A DNA stretch of 64,000 nucleotides, from positions 3,332,001 to 3,396,000 of the forward strand of contig NC_132976.1 in assembly GCF_047496725.1 (NCBI RefSeq). The letters run 5' to 3'. Under the pieces are notes generated by a model. It was not told the DNA's origin, did not search any database, and saw only the letters and a program-made list of their open reading frames with translations. Made by a program: the position numbers and the translations under genes. The DNA comes from Anoplolepis gracilipes (taxonomy: Eukaryota; Arthropoda; Insecta; Hymenoptera; Formicidae). Shown piece by piece: positions 40,257-52,220 of the stretch. Numbering within the stretch: the stretch's first letter is position 1; each line of letters starts with the position of its first letter.

Positions 40257-40823
40257 GTGAGTGTGAAATTTCAAGCGGCTTTCGTTCTATTTGTTAATGC
40301 TCATCGTCATAAGTGACCTATTTGCTAACAATAAGTAAATCTTTTCTTTGAGAACCAGAGTAAACGAAACAAGAACGAAATATAGGTAAAAATATCACGG
40401 AAAAACAAGGATTTCAGTTGGGTCTAAAACTATAGGAAAAGATGCAGGAATAAACATAGATAAGATTGTCTTCATCTTTTCTCTTTTTTTTTTCCCTCTC
40501 TCTCTCTCCCTCTCTCTCTCTCTCTGTCACTTTGTTAATATCGTTGACAAACCTATCTCATCACGAATTTTTGCGATATTCAATCTCGATCTCTATCGTC
40601 TCTGTCTTTCCGAGCGATCGACGCGACTATTTATCTTCTTTTTTAATTTTTTTTCGTATAAAGCTATCTTTATAGAAAGATAGGTGATTGCAAAAAGCAA
40701 TATATATAATCAATTTATAAAACGCGCACGCATTTTGCATCACGCATAGCGTATTGCTCTTTCTTTTTCGTATAAAAGCATTTGGCTCGCAAAACAGCAT
40801 TTGCTCATTTCCTGCTTTCTTTT

Positions 40824-40885
<62 letters not shown>

Positions 40886-41509
40886 TTTCCTGTCTTCTAT
40901 TTACTAATCTCTATCTTCCGATTTTGTTTCTCGCCGGCTGGCATTTCCGTTGTATGTTACATTCGGAGATCATTCCAACTCCAACATTATTATTAATGCA
41001 TAGCAATTCGGAGAAAGCAAGCAGATGTGAAATTTTACTAGGATATCCTTCGCTAATGTTATTATTCTCTCACACAGCAGCTGCCGATCGAGCAGAAAAA
41101 TCCTGTACAAAAAAAAAAAAAAAAAAAAAAACCGTTGTTATCTTCGAAAATATTAGAGCTCGAAGATATTTATCGATATCTAAAGTAATTCGATCGATAA
41201 CAAAGTAAAATCTAATTTTCTAAAAAGTTAATAACAAAGTAACGATCTATGCGATATGCTATATCTTATCGTAGATCACTCACGTACGTCACTTATAAAT
41301 CATGAGATCACTTATACATATATAGTGTTAAAATAAAAATAGCCCAAGAGAAAAAGTTGTTCATATATAATCATATTCTTATTTTTTATATAGAAATAGA
41401 CAGTGATAAAAAACGTACTTGTAATGTATAGAAATGTTCTATATATAATTATATATAATTATAGATAAGAAATGACAAAACTCTTCACACGCTCGTAATT
41501 CTAACAACA

Positions 41510-41720
41510 AATAATCAATAAGAAAGACGGCCAATAATCGAGCAAATTTCAATATATGTTGAAAAATTAAATAAAACCTATTGTTCAAACCTTTGAAAAC
41601 ATATTAAAGTAAATAAGTACTTTAATATGTTTTCAAAGGTTTGAACAATAAATTTTATTTAATTTTTCAACATATATTGAAATTTGCTCGATTATTGGCC
41701 GTCTTTCTTATTGATTATTT
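41510..41720. repeat. Near-perfect 100 bp hairpin
   Basis: Arms of about 102 bp (41510-41611 and 41618-41720) pair almost perfectly around a 6 nt loop (aataag). Both arms carry gacggccaataatcgagcaa or its complement. Flanks are AT-rich with similar ataattatag strings. Likely a foldback or MITE element that has diverged little, hence recent or gene-converted. Confidence 0.9.
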
Positions 41721-41737
41721 ATAATTATAGATATAAT

Positions 41738-41786
<49 letters not shown>

Positions 41787-42092
41787 ATTTCTATATATTA
41801 AAACACATAGTTATCTTTAAGAAAAAATCTGAATTTGCGACTAGCAAGTTACACATTTTTACTTTAACATAATTATGTTTTAATTACGCCAATTGATTCG
41901 TCTCATTATTCTGTGCATAAAAGTACTAGGGTAAGATAATCGAAAAATGAATATTTTACGAGATATCTTGTATTTTATGTCAAAATATTGCAACTTTGAA
42001 GCCTTATAACTCGAAAAATATTTAATGAAAAAACATGTTATTATAGTGTTTCGGAAAGCTCTCGAGATAAGCTACAAGAATATGCAAAAATT

Positions 42093-42274
42093 TATAGGGT
42101 GTTTCATTTAAAAAATAAGGGGTACCATTTTTTTGTCTCCCTAAAAGTGCTCCCAAAAAATTTTCCTACGTGCCACGTAATCAGCTCCCATGTGCCATTT
42201 AACGTAAAAAAATTCAAGTCTCTATCTCCAATAGTTTCGGAGAAAATAGCCTGTCACAGATTATTTGGCCCACC

Positions 42275-42280
<6 letters not shown>
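42093..42280. mobile_element. MITE-like remnant with agggtg/caccct ends
   Basis: Begins atagggtgtttcattt and ends ggcccaccctgtat, which are short inverted ends typical of insect non-autonomous DNA transposons. The roughly 190 bp interior is non-coding. Confidence 0.5.
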
Positions 42281-42331
<51 letters not shown>

Positions 42332-43309
42332 ATTATAGATTATATATGATTATATATGGATAATTTTTTTGTTCTCTTTTGAAAGATCTTGCTTTTAAAT
42401 GTATAGAATAAATAAATAATATATATCATGTAAAAAAATATCTTGTTACATAACATGTTTATCTTGTATCTGTGACTCTTTATTCTTATACAATTAATAA
42501 CAACGATGTTATTATTAGTTATAAATAGATATAATAGATAGTTCAGTTAGATATTTCCTATATTTCAACGTGCGACAACAATAATATTCTTATCAGTAAT
42601 AATGACTTCTATTGATGGTAATGACAAAGGTCATTACCATCAATAACAACATTTATAAAACAAAATAAATAACGCGCCCGCATTATATCTCGCTCTTTCT
42701 TTTGTGATAGAATATCCATATAGATCTTGTTGAACATTTGTAACAATAATATATAATTAATATATAAATTTAAAACATATACTTATAAAGACAATATGTC
42801 TGATATTGAATATATTGAAAAAAATAGTGATTTTTCCATAACAGATCTCGCATCAATCAAAAATTTCATACGATTGCATTTCTAGATACCATTTCTTATT
42901 TGCAATTAAAGAGCTGTCGATTATTTATCTAAAATCTCTTAAATATATGTGAAGTTTCAACTCGGAACCTATCTGGCAATATCTCATTATAAATGCGGAT
43001 AATATTTTTAAAAAATTTCTCTTTGTCGATATAAATAATTCCAATGTCAAGTTACGTAACCTTTTGTAATTTATGACGGCACTGTATTGATCAAGTGTTA
43101 CAAGTAGTTAATTACTTACTTAAATTGCACAATAATGTTTAAAAATGACATTTGCTTCCGGACATCGTATATATTCCGGTATTTTTGATATGTTTTGATA
43201 AAATTTTTGTTATGTCCACAATTATAAAAAAATAATACTAGGAAGAAGGAAGGGACATGTTTTATCGCGTTTGACATTACACAATATGTAATGACGATGT
43301 AGATATTAA

Positions 43310-43420
43310 TTTAATTTAAATAGAATTTTATTTCGATTAAGAGAGTCTTAATATATAAGATACAAATACTCGCGTGCGAGAAAAATTTTATTAGAAATTG
43401 AAAAACTATATTTTTTCTCC
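43310..43420 (+). repeat. Duplicated upstream segment of the 43 kb and 45 kb IAP copies
   Basis: Homologous to about 45085-45180. Shared order: taaatagaattttatttc, gagtcttaatat, cg.gcgtgcgagaa, ttattagaaattgaa...tatatttttt. It shows that the pseudogene at 43464 and the gene at 45564 arose from one duplication that included upstream DNA. Confidence 0.65.
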
Positions 43421-43463
43421 ATTATTCCATCGTACTTTGTTTTTATTTTGCAAGTCGTCCGAA

Positions 43464-43745
43464 ATGTCGTCTAAATTATTCAACGATTCAGATCGCATAG
43501 ACTATCGATTCAAAACCGTGAGATTACGTAGTTTATAGATTACATAATTGCAAAATGATAAAGTGAAATGCTTCGACTGCGACTTCACATTTTCTAGAAA
43601 TAAATTATGAATAAGATCCCTTAATGGAGCACAGACTGCTGTCTTCGAAATCTAGATTCATCCGGGGGGGGGGGGGGGTTGCCTCTTAATGAAAACGTAC
43701 CGACCGGCGTCGATCCAAACACGGTTTCAAAACGCGTGCCAAAAA
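43464..43745 (+). pseudogene. Broken IAP (BIR domain) copy
   Basis: ATG 43464 starts a frame reading DRIDYRFKTVRLRSL then a stop. This is the BIR1 lead-in seen as DRTDYRFEIARLNSY in the 45.5 kb gene. Later fragments read DKVKCFDCDF (the CxxC zinc pair), RFI-like residues around a poly-G run (43664-43678), and NVPTGVDPNTVSKRVPKK, matching the NVPIGVDPDLIPARVPKV linker. Several stops, deletions (the first half of BIR1 is missing) and the poly-G insertion rule out function. Truncated by a repeat at about 43743. Confidence 0.88.
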
Positions 43746-43929
43746 AGAATTCTTATCGTTTTGACGGTATTTGCTCATAAATATAAAAACTGATTTTTCT
43801 CAAAAGGGTGTTTTACCCCCTTAACGTATAGGTTCGTATAAAAAATACGTATCTTTTATTTTGTTAGACTACAACATATATTTAAAACGTATTAAAATCA
43901 GAGGGGGGACACTTCCATACCTTTTTTTG
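43743..43929 (-). repeat. Hairpin repeat family, copy 2
   Basis: Reverse-orientation homologue of 15644-15826; shared landmarks are acacttccatacc, ttgttagacta and cccccttaacg. It interrupts the broken IAP copy just past its inter-BIR linker start. Confidence 0.8.
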
Positions 43930-43984
43930 TAAGGTGACAGATAGTTCGAAAAATACAAGTTAAGCTCTTATTTTTCTTCGACTT

Positions 43985-44056
43985 ATAGGGGTTTTCTTTA
44001 AAAAATAAATAATTCGAATTATAGAGGTTTTCAAGTTAACGAGATTCGACTGTACA
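43985..44056. mobile_element. Tigger-like transposon end fragment
   Basis: Ends with aagttaacgagattcgactgta, the complement of a pogo/Tigger-type terminal repeat starting CAGTCGAATCTCG. Repeated attatagaggttttc/cttataggggttttc units precede it. The left end was not found. Confidence 0.4.
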
Positions 44057-44668
44057 GATTATTATATTTTATGTGATATATTATAAATAAAATATATATA
44101 TATATTTAAATATAAAATGCATGCAGGGTCTCATGGAAAGTTATTGAAACTAATCAGCTCTCATTTTTAAATACGTGTAGGGAGCAAAGAAAGTAAAATA
44201 TTATATTTTTTTAAGAATTTGACAGTTTTATTTACATATAGACTGAAGACAATCGGAGATTTTTATCTTTTAATAAACATTTCTAAATGATGTCAAATAT
44301 TGACAATCTTAAAAAAAAAATATATATATATATATATATGCTGATAATGATATAGAGATACGTGCGTACTTTCCTGTATGTATTTTATATTTAAATATAT
44401 ATTTTATATACAGATTTTATTTATAATATATTATATAAAATATAATATATTATATTTTATATTAATCTATATATATTTTTTGTATCTATAAATTTTAAAT
44501 ATACATATATAAAAATTATCAATTCACATATGTTTTGATTCTGAAAAAGTTCTAGCATATATATTTATCAAAAATATTACAGATGCGCAATAGATAGGCT
44601 ACGTATTATACGTGCGTGAGTGCGTATATGTCATAGCTCTGGAATGCGCTTTTAACGTCGAGAATTGT

Positions 44669-44734
<66 letters not shown>

Positions 44735-45480
44735 AGAAGAGAAAGAGAGAAATCAATCTCTTCCTGTAAAACTCATTCAGAGCGGCTCGTATTATTTATT
44801 AAGAATATGTAGATAAATAGCTATGGTTTATCATTTATAGATCTTAACTACGTGATTATCCTTCTTGTAATACAGTATTATATTTTTTAATACCCATAAT
44901 GATGCTTGTTACCTGTACTTGTGCCTATTTCGGAAGGTCTCCCATATCTTTCAGAGATTAACAAATAAAAAATGTTAAAACCATCAGCATAATTTGAGTG
45001 ATAGTAAATCTGGAAAATTCGACTGATTGTATTAAAGTTGCAAATAAATAATCCATGTTCAAATAACTGTAGAATCGCATTTTTTAATTAATTTAAATCG
45101 AATTTTATTTCTTTAAGGGAATCTTAATATGCCGGCGCGTGCGAGAAGTCTTAATAAATTGAAGAATATATTTTTTAGAATATATTTATATTTATATAAA
45201 AAATAAATTACTTTAATCAATTATTTAATTTACATATATATATAAAATAGTTGGTTAAAATATAAATTATTTTTTATATAAATATAAATATATTCTGAAC
45301 AATATATTTAATTTCAGTTTTAAATTATATCCCATTTTTGTCCTGCACTTTGCAGAGAGAGAGAGAGAGAGAAAGGGAGAAAATGCAATTAATCTTTTAT
45401 ATTTCTAATATTTCTGAATGCAACAAACAAAAGTCGCCCCCGAAATGTTCTAATTAAATTACTCTTATTTCTCTTTGCAG
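44057..45480. other. Upstream region of the 45.5 kb IAP gene
   Basis: AT-rich with (GA)n at 44671-44729 and GA at 45354-45373. About 45085-45180 is homologous to 43310-43420. It ends at a clear acceptor (ctctttgcag, 45480), so a 5' UTR intron probably occupies most of it. The first exon was not located. Confidence 0.5.
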
Positions 45481-45563
45481 AATTATATGAAAGGATAATT
45501 TCTCGTGGAAATATACTCGACAAGCTGATCTACATCGAATATTTAAGAATATATTTATTCTCG

Positions 45564-46274
45564 ATGAAGCTAACGGTGTCGTCCCAAATTTCATTTGAAA
45601 TATTATCGGTCGACGAGCCGGATAGAACAGATTATCGTTTCGAAATTGCGAGATTAAACAGTTACGCCAATTGGACCGTGTCAACTGTAAACAGCAAATA
45701 CCACGAGTCACTTGTAAGGGCTGGTCTCTACTACACCGGGGAGGGCGATAAAGTGAAGTGCTTCGAGTGTCACGCCGTCATGTCCGACTGGAGGGATGAT
45801 ATGGATCCGTGGGTAAAGCATACACGACGTTCTCCAAGATGTAGATTCATCCGCAAGAAACCTTGCGGGAATGTACCGATCGGCGTTGATCCCGACCTCA
45901 TTCCTGCACGAGTGCCAAAAGTTGAGGAAATATGCTCGTTAAACCTATCGAACGTGAATCAAGTGATCGAGGTCTACTTCGAGATGGCAGACGTCATCGA
46001 ACGAGTTCAAATCGGCGATTTAATAGGCGCGCAGGAGCCTCAGTTTGCCTCTTACACATGTAGATTGAACTCTTACATATCGTGGCCAGCCAGCCAAAAA
46101 AAAGAAGATATGGCGGCTGCCGGCTTTGTGTGCATGAACGATGCCGATGCAGTCTATTGCTTCTATTGCAATGGAGGTCTGAGAGTTTGGGGGCGAGAAG
46201 AGGATCCCAAACAAGAGCACGTAAAATGGTTTCCTAATTGCAAGTTTATTAAAAAGCTATTAGCAGATGAGTAG
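45564..46274 (+). CDS. RING-less IAP paralogue with two BIR domains
   Basis: Single coding exon of 236 residues preceded by acceptor ctctttgcag at 45480. BIR1 spans about 30-97 with zinc ligands C66, C69, H86, C93. BIR2 spans about 166-230 with C199, C202, H219, C226. Both domains are complete. The inter-BIR linker begins NVPIGVDPDLIPARVPK, close to the DIAP1-type gene at 62042 (NVPIGADPSTIPASVPK). It stops right after BIR2 (KKLLADE), so the linker and RING of that gene are absent and it cannot be an E3 ligase. BIR1 has GLYYTGEGD in place of GFYYTGEGD, and BIR2 has an altered GFVCMND in place of GFFYTGN. It may act as a caspase or antagonist buffer, or be an early pseudogene. AATAAA at 46355-46360. 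Confidence 0.9.
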   Translation: MKLTVSSQISFEILSVDEPDRTDYRFEIARLNSYANWTVSTVNSKYHESLVRAGLYYTGEGDKVKCFECHAVMSDWRDDMDPWVKHTRRSPRCRFIRKKPCGNVPIGVDPDLIPARVPKVEEICSLNLSNVNQVIEVYFEMADVIERVQIGDLIGAQEPQFASYTCRLNSYISWPASQKKEDMAAAGFVCMNDADAVYCFYCNGGLRVWGREEDPKQEHVKWFPNCKFIKKLLADE

Positions 46275-47652
46275 CAATCGTAAAAGAACTTCAACGTATC
46301 ATTCTTCATATAATATTAAAACTTATATATGATTGTTTATAATATAACATAAATAATAAAATTAAAGAATGAATAATAATAAGTAATAATAAATTACTAA
46401 ATAATTGAATATTTTAAATCGATGTAATATTATTATAATAATATTACATCCATATATTAAACATCATAAATTCTTTATTTTAATATATGATATATTTTAA
46501 TTTTCATGTGTCATATAATTTTCATACGTGATATCTGAGCATTTTAATAACGCGAGATGACGTACACAACAATCTAATTTTATTATAAATTGATGACTTA
46601 ATGACATAAATCATTAGCCCATCAATCTATAAATATATATTTATATAAGACATGATATAAAGACAAAAATAATGTAAAATTCAAAATTTATCATAGTCTT
46701 GCATCTTATCATAGTGCACGATAGAAAGTCTTTTCATTTTCATTGCCCATAAAATTTTTATAAAAATGCAGATTTATACGGATCAAATAAACCGATTGTT
46801 CTACGAATAAACTGCGGAAAGGGATGTTTTTCGTTTAAAAGCGCGTGCATGTACGATGACATTTATTACGCAAACTATTAGTATTTTACTTGTCACAACT
46901 ACTTTAATTGCCACTGTTATATTATTAGAATGTAAAGAATAATTTTTTATGTAATGAATATGTATTAAGATGTGCCTTGGATTTTATTACGGAATTAATA
47001 GGTAATAAAAATATTTTATCAGTTAACTGTACTAATATATATGCGTGTGTCATTAGTGTTATAAAAAATAATGTATTCACGCGACAGTAATGCCTTATAA
47101 GTATAGTACTACATTGTAAATATAGATGACTATACAAGTAATATCTGCAATCGTACTATCTATCCGTTTTTTAGTTTATATTGTCTTCGTTTTATCATTT
47201 ACAATATTTATTCTTTTTTATATAGGTACATTTCCTTGTACATACTTATAATAACGCAACATTAAGTTTAAAATTGTATTATTTGTTTGAAATGTTATTT
47301 ATTTATTTTTTTATATGTACGTAAAAATATGTGTATAAAATATATGTAACAATTATACCAAAACGGAAAGAGATTTTCGGTGAAAATTTCCGACCAAAGC
47401 TAGAAATTTTTATCTATAAGACGTTATCACACGATTATATAATGCCTTAACTAATTCACCGAAAATATGCAGATATGTTAAAATTTCTAAATAAAATTAA
47501 CCAAAGCACTTATATAATGCATTTTTATACGATAGAATGTAGTACATAAGAAGAATATGTTATGTATATAAAAATCGCAATTTAAAAACAGTACTCTTAC
47601 CGCAGTAGCATATATTGTTTGAACAGTTATAATATGAATAGTTAGGGAAATC

Positions 47653-47943
47653 CCTAAAAATTTTTTTTTAAAACGGAATTTAAGAGGTTGATTAAATATA
47701 TAAAAGTACAAGGGAATTATGTATAAATGAGATCTAAAGAGTATAGCGGAATAAGTATGATAAAATTGCCCACTCAGATAATCTAACATAGTTTCAACAG
47801 AGTCACTCGAAGAGTTTATTTAAAATATAATAATAATAAAACAGAGGTCAAATTGTCATTTTTATTTTTTTAAACCTGTCCCACTAAATCAAGTTGGCCA
47901 ATTTTTTATCTAAATTTTTCGTATAAAACAAGATTTATATTTA
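47653..47943 (-). repeat. 291 bp repeat, inverted copy
   Basis: Nearly identical to the reverse complement of 48857-49147. Landmarks: ggccaacttgatttagtggg and gtgactctgttgaaactatg on the copy strand. Confidence 0.92.
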
Positions 47944-48049
47944 ACTAGATAACCTTTAGTTTCACGGTAAATACAAAAAGAACTGATTAGTTTATAGATT
48001 GTTAATTTGATTGTATACATGTCAATTATCGATTATTAATTCGTTTGTA

Positions 48050-48475
48050 TGTGATGTATTACGTATGTATAATACATTTGACGAATAAAGCAGAAATATT
48101 TTAATACCTATTATTTTAAAACATTCTCTCTATTATATTATATTTAACGTACATCATTATATCAATACTTCTCTTACAAAAAAATTAGTAAAAGATTAAT
48201 AGAAATAGTGAATAAAGAATAATCTATTTTTAGCATGACGTCATCATTTATAATGATATAATGCTATTATTTATTCTTCTATCTAGTGTATGGCATCATG
48301 ATGCAATGTGATGCAATAGTAATAACTCCTACGTTAACTTTATATTGATTTTCTGAATCAGATACAAAAATGCGTGTTTAATACGCGGAAAAATGACAAG
48401 CATAAAATGATATAATAAAAATAAAAAATTGCAAAATTTCTTATAAAATAGAATTTCTTGTTTTTTTTTAATGCG
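48050..48475 (+). repeat. Duplicated IAP-array flank, copy 2
   Basis: Colinear with 37320-37770. It lies about 1.6 kb before a promoter-like segment (49680-50020), just as copy 1 lies before 39050-39360. Confidence 0.8.
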
Positions 48476-48856
48476 TTACTTTAACGTCAATACCTATAAC
48501 GCATAGAGTCTAAATATATGTAATACTAAAATAAATCAAAAAGTAAACTGATATTTAAAGATCAAATTTTTACATAGTGGCTAATTTGAAAATAACTTAT
48601 GACGAATAAATGCTTTCTGCAACTTTTCGGTTTCCGAAAGCTGACCATTAGAATGTTATAGAAATGCGCGAAAATTAAAATATTTTATATCTCATAAACG
48701 CTTACAAATAATTGAATGAAAAAAAATATGCATAAAGAGAGTCATCAAAAGAATATTATATATTTTTCTCAAACGTCTATGTAATATGCTAATACATAAA
48801 GAATTTTTAATGATTTTTTTTAAATGTATCCTGCGAGTGACCTTCTTGAAAAAAAT

Positions 48857-49147
48857 TAAATATAAATCTTGTTTTATACGAAAAATTTAGATAAAAAATT
48901 GGCCAACTTGATTTAGTGGGACAGGTTTAAAAAAATAAAAATGACAATTTGACCTCTGTTTTATTATTATTATATTTTAAATAAACTCTTCGAGTGACTC
49001 TGTTGAAACTATGTTAGATTATCTGGGTGGGCAATTTTATCATACTTATTCCGCTATACTCTTTAGATCTCATTTATACATAATTCCCTTGTACTTTTAT
49101 ATATTTAATCAACCTCTTAAATTCCGTTTTGAAAGAAAATTTTTAGC
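48857..49147 (+). repeat. 291 bp repeat, direct copy
   Basis: Partner of 47653-47943, 913 bp away in opposite orientation. No target-site duplication is obvious. Very low divergence. Confidence 0.92.
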
Positions 49148-49679
49148 TTGTGCAGAGCCAGTCTTGTGCACGGCTGTAGCGATTTCTTTTCCGAGTGAAA
49201 CCTCTGTCAAAAATCTTTTTAACGAATATATTTTTAATGGTTTAAAAAGGTGAAAAATCGCTTAGTGTTAAATCAAGACCGTATATGCAGTGAATGAAAA
49301 GTTCAAAACCAAGATTTTAAACACAGATAATCTCTGGATTCTTTAGTTCCTCTAATTGAGAATAAAAGAACTGTATATTACCGCTCGCATCTTTGGTGCA
49401 ATTTGATAATGAAGCACTTTTAAATTGACACGAAATTATAATAAAAAAAGGACTAAACAATAAACTATTACTTTGAATATATGATCTATAAAAACTTTAT
49501 TCATGATTAGAAACTTATCTTACAATTAATACGTGATTATTCAACAATGATTAAAAATATTTAATCTCTAAATAATGCTTCTTCTTTCCTTCCTTCAGAT
49601 TCATATTTATTTATGTAATCATTTCATGTGATAATCTAATTTTGTTTATATATACATAGTCTTATAGAAAATTGTGATT

Positions 49680-50020
49680 CGTGTATTAAAATCGACTGTT
49701 AATTTTTCCTCATAGTGGGATAATGGATAATAAAAAAAATGATATTTTTGCTTTGATAGTTTTTCGCAAAAGCGCTTCGAAGTGTCAGGTAGCAGAGCAT
49801 TTTTGGCGCAAAAGGAACTAGAATACGAACATAATAAAGTGACCATGAGCATTTCAACTGCGCATGCGAACGAAAAAGAAAATGCATTAGTGTGCGACCA
49901 CGACTTCTTAGCTCGAAGTGGTCAGTGACTGAAGAGTCGCTGACCGTGGATGGTCTTCGGTGATTTCTTCTAGTCCTCACAATAGAACTATAAATCATCT
50001 CAATCAAAGTAGTTAAATTA
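49680..50020 (+). promoter_or_regulatory. Duplicated promoter-like segment upstream of the 52 kb IAP gene
   Basis: Homologous to 39050-39360, and its first part to 55430-55500 upstream of the complete DIAP1-type gene (shared ttaaaatcga.tgtt, atttttc, acaatggataataaaa). Contains an E2F-type ttttggcgcaaaa (49801-49813) and an NRF1-type tgcgcatgcga (49860-49870). The E2F-type site is also in the 39 kb copy. Probably the transcription start region, with the 5' intron running to 52187. Confidence 0.5.
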
Positions 50021-52187
50021 TTTTCTTATGAATTAAAATAAAATAAAAAGCGCTTAGTGTTGCTAATAAAAAATAATAAAAAATAAAACTGTTTAATCCG
50101 TCCTAACAGAAAGTAAAACTATATAATCCGTTTCACCTCACGTGAACAAGTATTACTGGTGAGTAGTTTGTCATGATTTTCATTCCTATAGTGCTCGTTG
50201 ACGATCCTTACATCTTCTGAAATTTCTCGATACAATGTGATAACAATGTGAAAACATCACCGCGCGCGATATATTGGATATTTTGATATAAATGCAATAC
50301 AAGAGCAATAAAAAGTGAAAAGGGTAAAATGAGGGTGTGATTCAAATCCATGCTGCAAATTTGTAAAAAAAAATTTAATTAAATATAACCTTTGAATAAA
50401 ATAAAGAAAAAAAGCCGATAAAGGGAGGAATGTTGAATGATTCAGGACTATGTGTGAACATGGCTGTGTGCCACGTGTCTATTTCCTGTCCTTTTTTTTT
50501 CTTACGTTTTGCCTGGGAAATGCCGAAGGAATGTGTGGAATGTTTGCCTGTTTCATTCATCTATTCTTGTTTGAATTTTCCACAATTCTTAAAGGCTCTC
50601 GAGTCAAAGGGTATATTGAGCCCTTAGTCTTTATACTACCGACATTACTATAGACTTCCGACATATGTATTTCTAATACATGTGTGTCATATTTATATGC
50701 ATGCGAAGGTCGTAGAAAGAGATAAAGTATCCCTGGTCTTATCCTGGTCAAGAAACTGAATGAAATCGTAATCTGAACAGTTAGAATAGTCTGAATGAAA
50801 TCATAATATGATTTCATTCAGATTAATCGAATAGAAGGTAGATATAAGCATGGATGTCGACTTGGGAAACATACGGGAGGAGGGGGGGGGGGCAAGAGGC
50901 AAACACTTTAAATGATTACTTTTTTATATAATCTTTATAGTACTTGGGAAGATAAAAACAAGAAAGAAAATGTAAACTCATTAGCAATAGCATTTAAATC
51001 TAACTTCATCGTCTCTTCCATATGTACATGTAAAATGCTTAAAGAATTTAATCGAGATTGTATCATAGTACTTCGTAAATAAGTTAGCAACCTCCTTAAG
51101 GAAAAAAAATGACCGTTCGGCTGTACATGTAATTATAGGGATCGTTAAAATTAATTTTACAAGAAATAATTTTAATTATTATTTGTTAAAATAATATTAA
51201 ACAATTAAAAGAAAGATCAAAATTATTGGGGAAGGGGAGGAGCACTGCTCCCTTAATAAAATTATTGGGGGAGAAAAGTGTTCTGTCCCTCCAAAGTCGG
51301 CGCCTATGGATATAGGTATTCTATTACATTTGTCTTCTATTCAATAGATTTTACGTATTTTTCTCAATTAAATTACGATTTCATTCAATTTCTTGAGCAA
51401 GATAAGATAAAATCGACTATCATTTTTCAATACACATACACGTGCGCGCACACATATACACCTACGCCATATACATTAAAGGTGCACATATGTTTGATTA
51501 TAAAAATTGAAAAATCAATATACTTACTAAAATTCGACCCAAAATTTATTATTCTGTTTAATAGTTTTTTGTATGTAACAGTTTCTTTTTCAATAAAAAT
51601 AATTGTTTTGTACAACAGTTTTTTTATTAAAATGAAAATAACACTGTTTTATGCAATACTCAAAGTAACTGTTTTTTTTTCTTTATACAAGCTTTTCAAA
51701 TTAAAATAATATTATTTCTATTATTTTTATTTTGATAAAAATCACATTGTTTTAGAGAATTATTTCAAATAGCACATGTTTCTAAGAGACATCTAAGAAA
51801 AACGATTTATAGATATTTGATCGTTTTTAAAATTTTAAGAAGTTTCTTTTATCTTTTCTTGAGAGAGATTAGACCAAATATACGCTACTTTGAAGCCTTT
51901 TCATCCCTTTTTGAAAGGACACCTTTTGACTTGAAAGCCTTAAGCCCGAATTTACCGCAATAGAAAAAAAAAGGTGATCAAAGACGGACATTTTTAACTT
52001 TTGATAAGTCACTAATCATCCTCTATCATCTCATATTGCATGTTGTTTATGTAATGAACATTGCTTACTTACATTGTTAAATGTAAAATGTAAATAAAAA
52101 CTAAAATTATTAATAAATTATTATTTAATAAAATGTATGTATTCTATGTATTCTATTATAATAATGTATCCTTTTTTTCTTTGCTAG
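50021..52187. other. Probable 5' intron of the 52 kb IAP gene
   Basis: AT-rich, no coding support. It holds a perfect 15 bp hairpin at 50790-50822, a poly-G tract at 50883-50891, and a CpG-poor interior. It ends in a polypyrimidine tract and acceptor ctttgctag at 52187. The last 110 bp match 39481-39613 and the end of the 62 kb gene's intron. Confidence 0.5.
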
Positions 52188-52220
52188 TTTTCGAAAGATA
52201 TTTATATAAATATTAGAAAA

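Larger units (their letters stand above)
40257..43300. other. Intergenic, microsatellites and small transposons
   Basis: (CT)n at 40496-40525 and about 40828-40883, poly-A at 41108-41130, and (TA)n at about 41749-41782 and 42277-42321. A long hairpin lies at 41510-41720, a MITE remnant at about 42093-42280, and a perfect 15 bp hairpin with a 4 nt loop at 42611-42644. No supported gene. Confidence 0.5.
46275..49679. other. Intergenic between RING-less IAP copies, with inverted repeat
   Basis: AT-rich. Two opposite 291 bp repeats (47653-47943 and 48857-49147) enclose the second copy of the duplicated IAP flank (48050-48475). Frames reading RSHLYIIPLYFYIFNQPLKF occur in both repeat copies and are repeat-encoded, not genes. 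Nothing else supported. Confidence 0.55.

Noticed and set aside
47487..49253. Matching frames of about 100 and 80 codons in both strands
   Set aside because: Encoded by the 291 bp repeat pair; no coding bias and no known protein.
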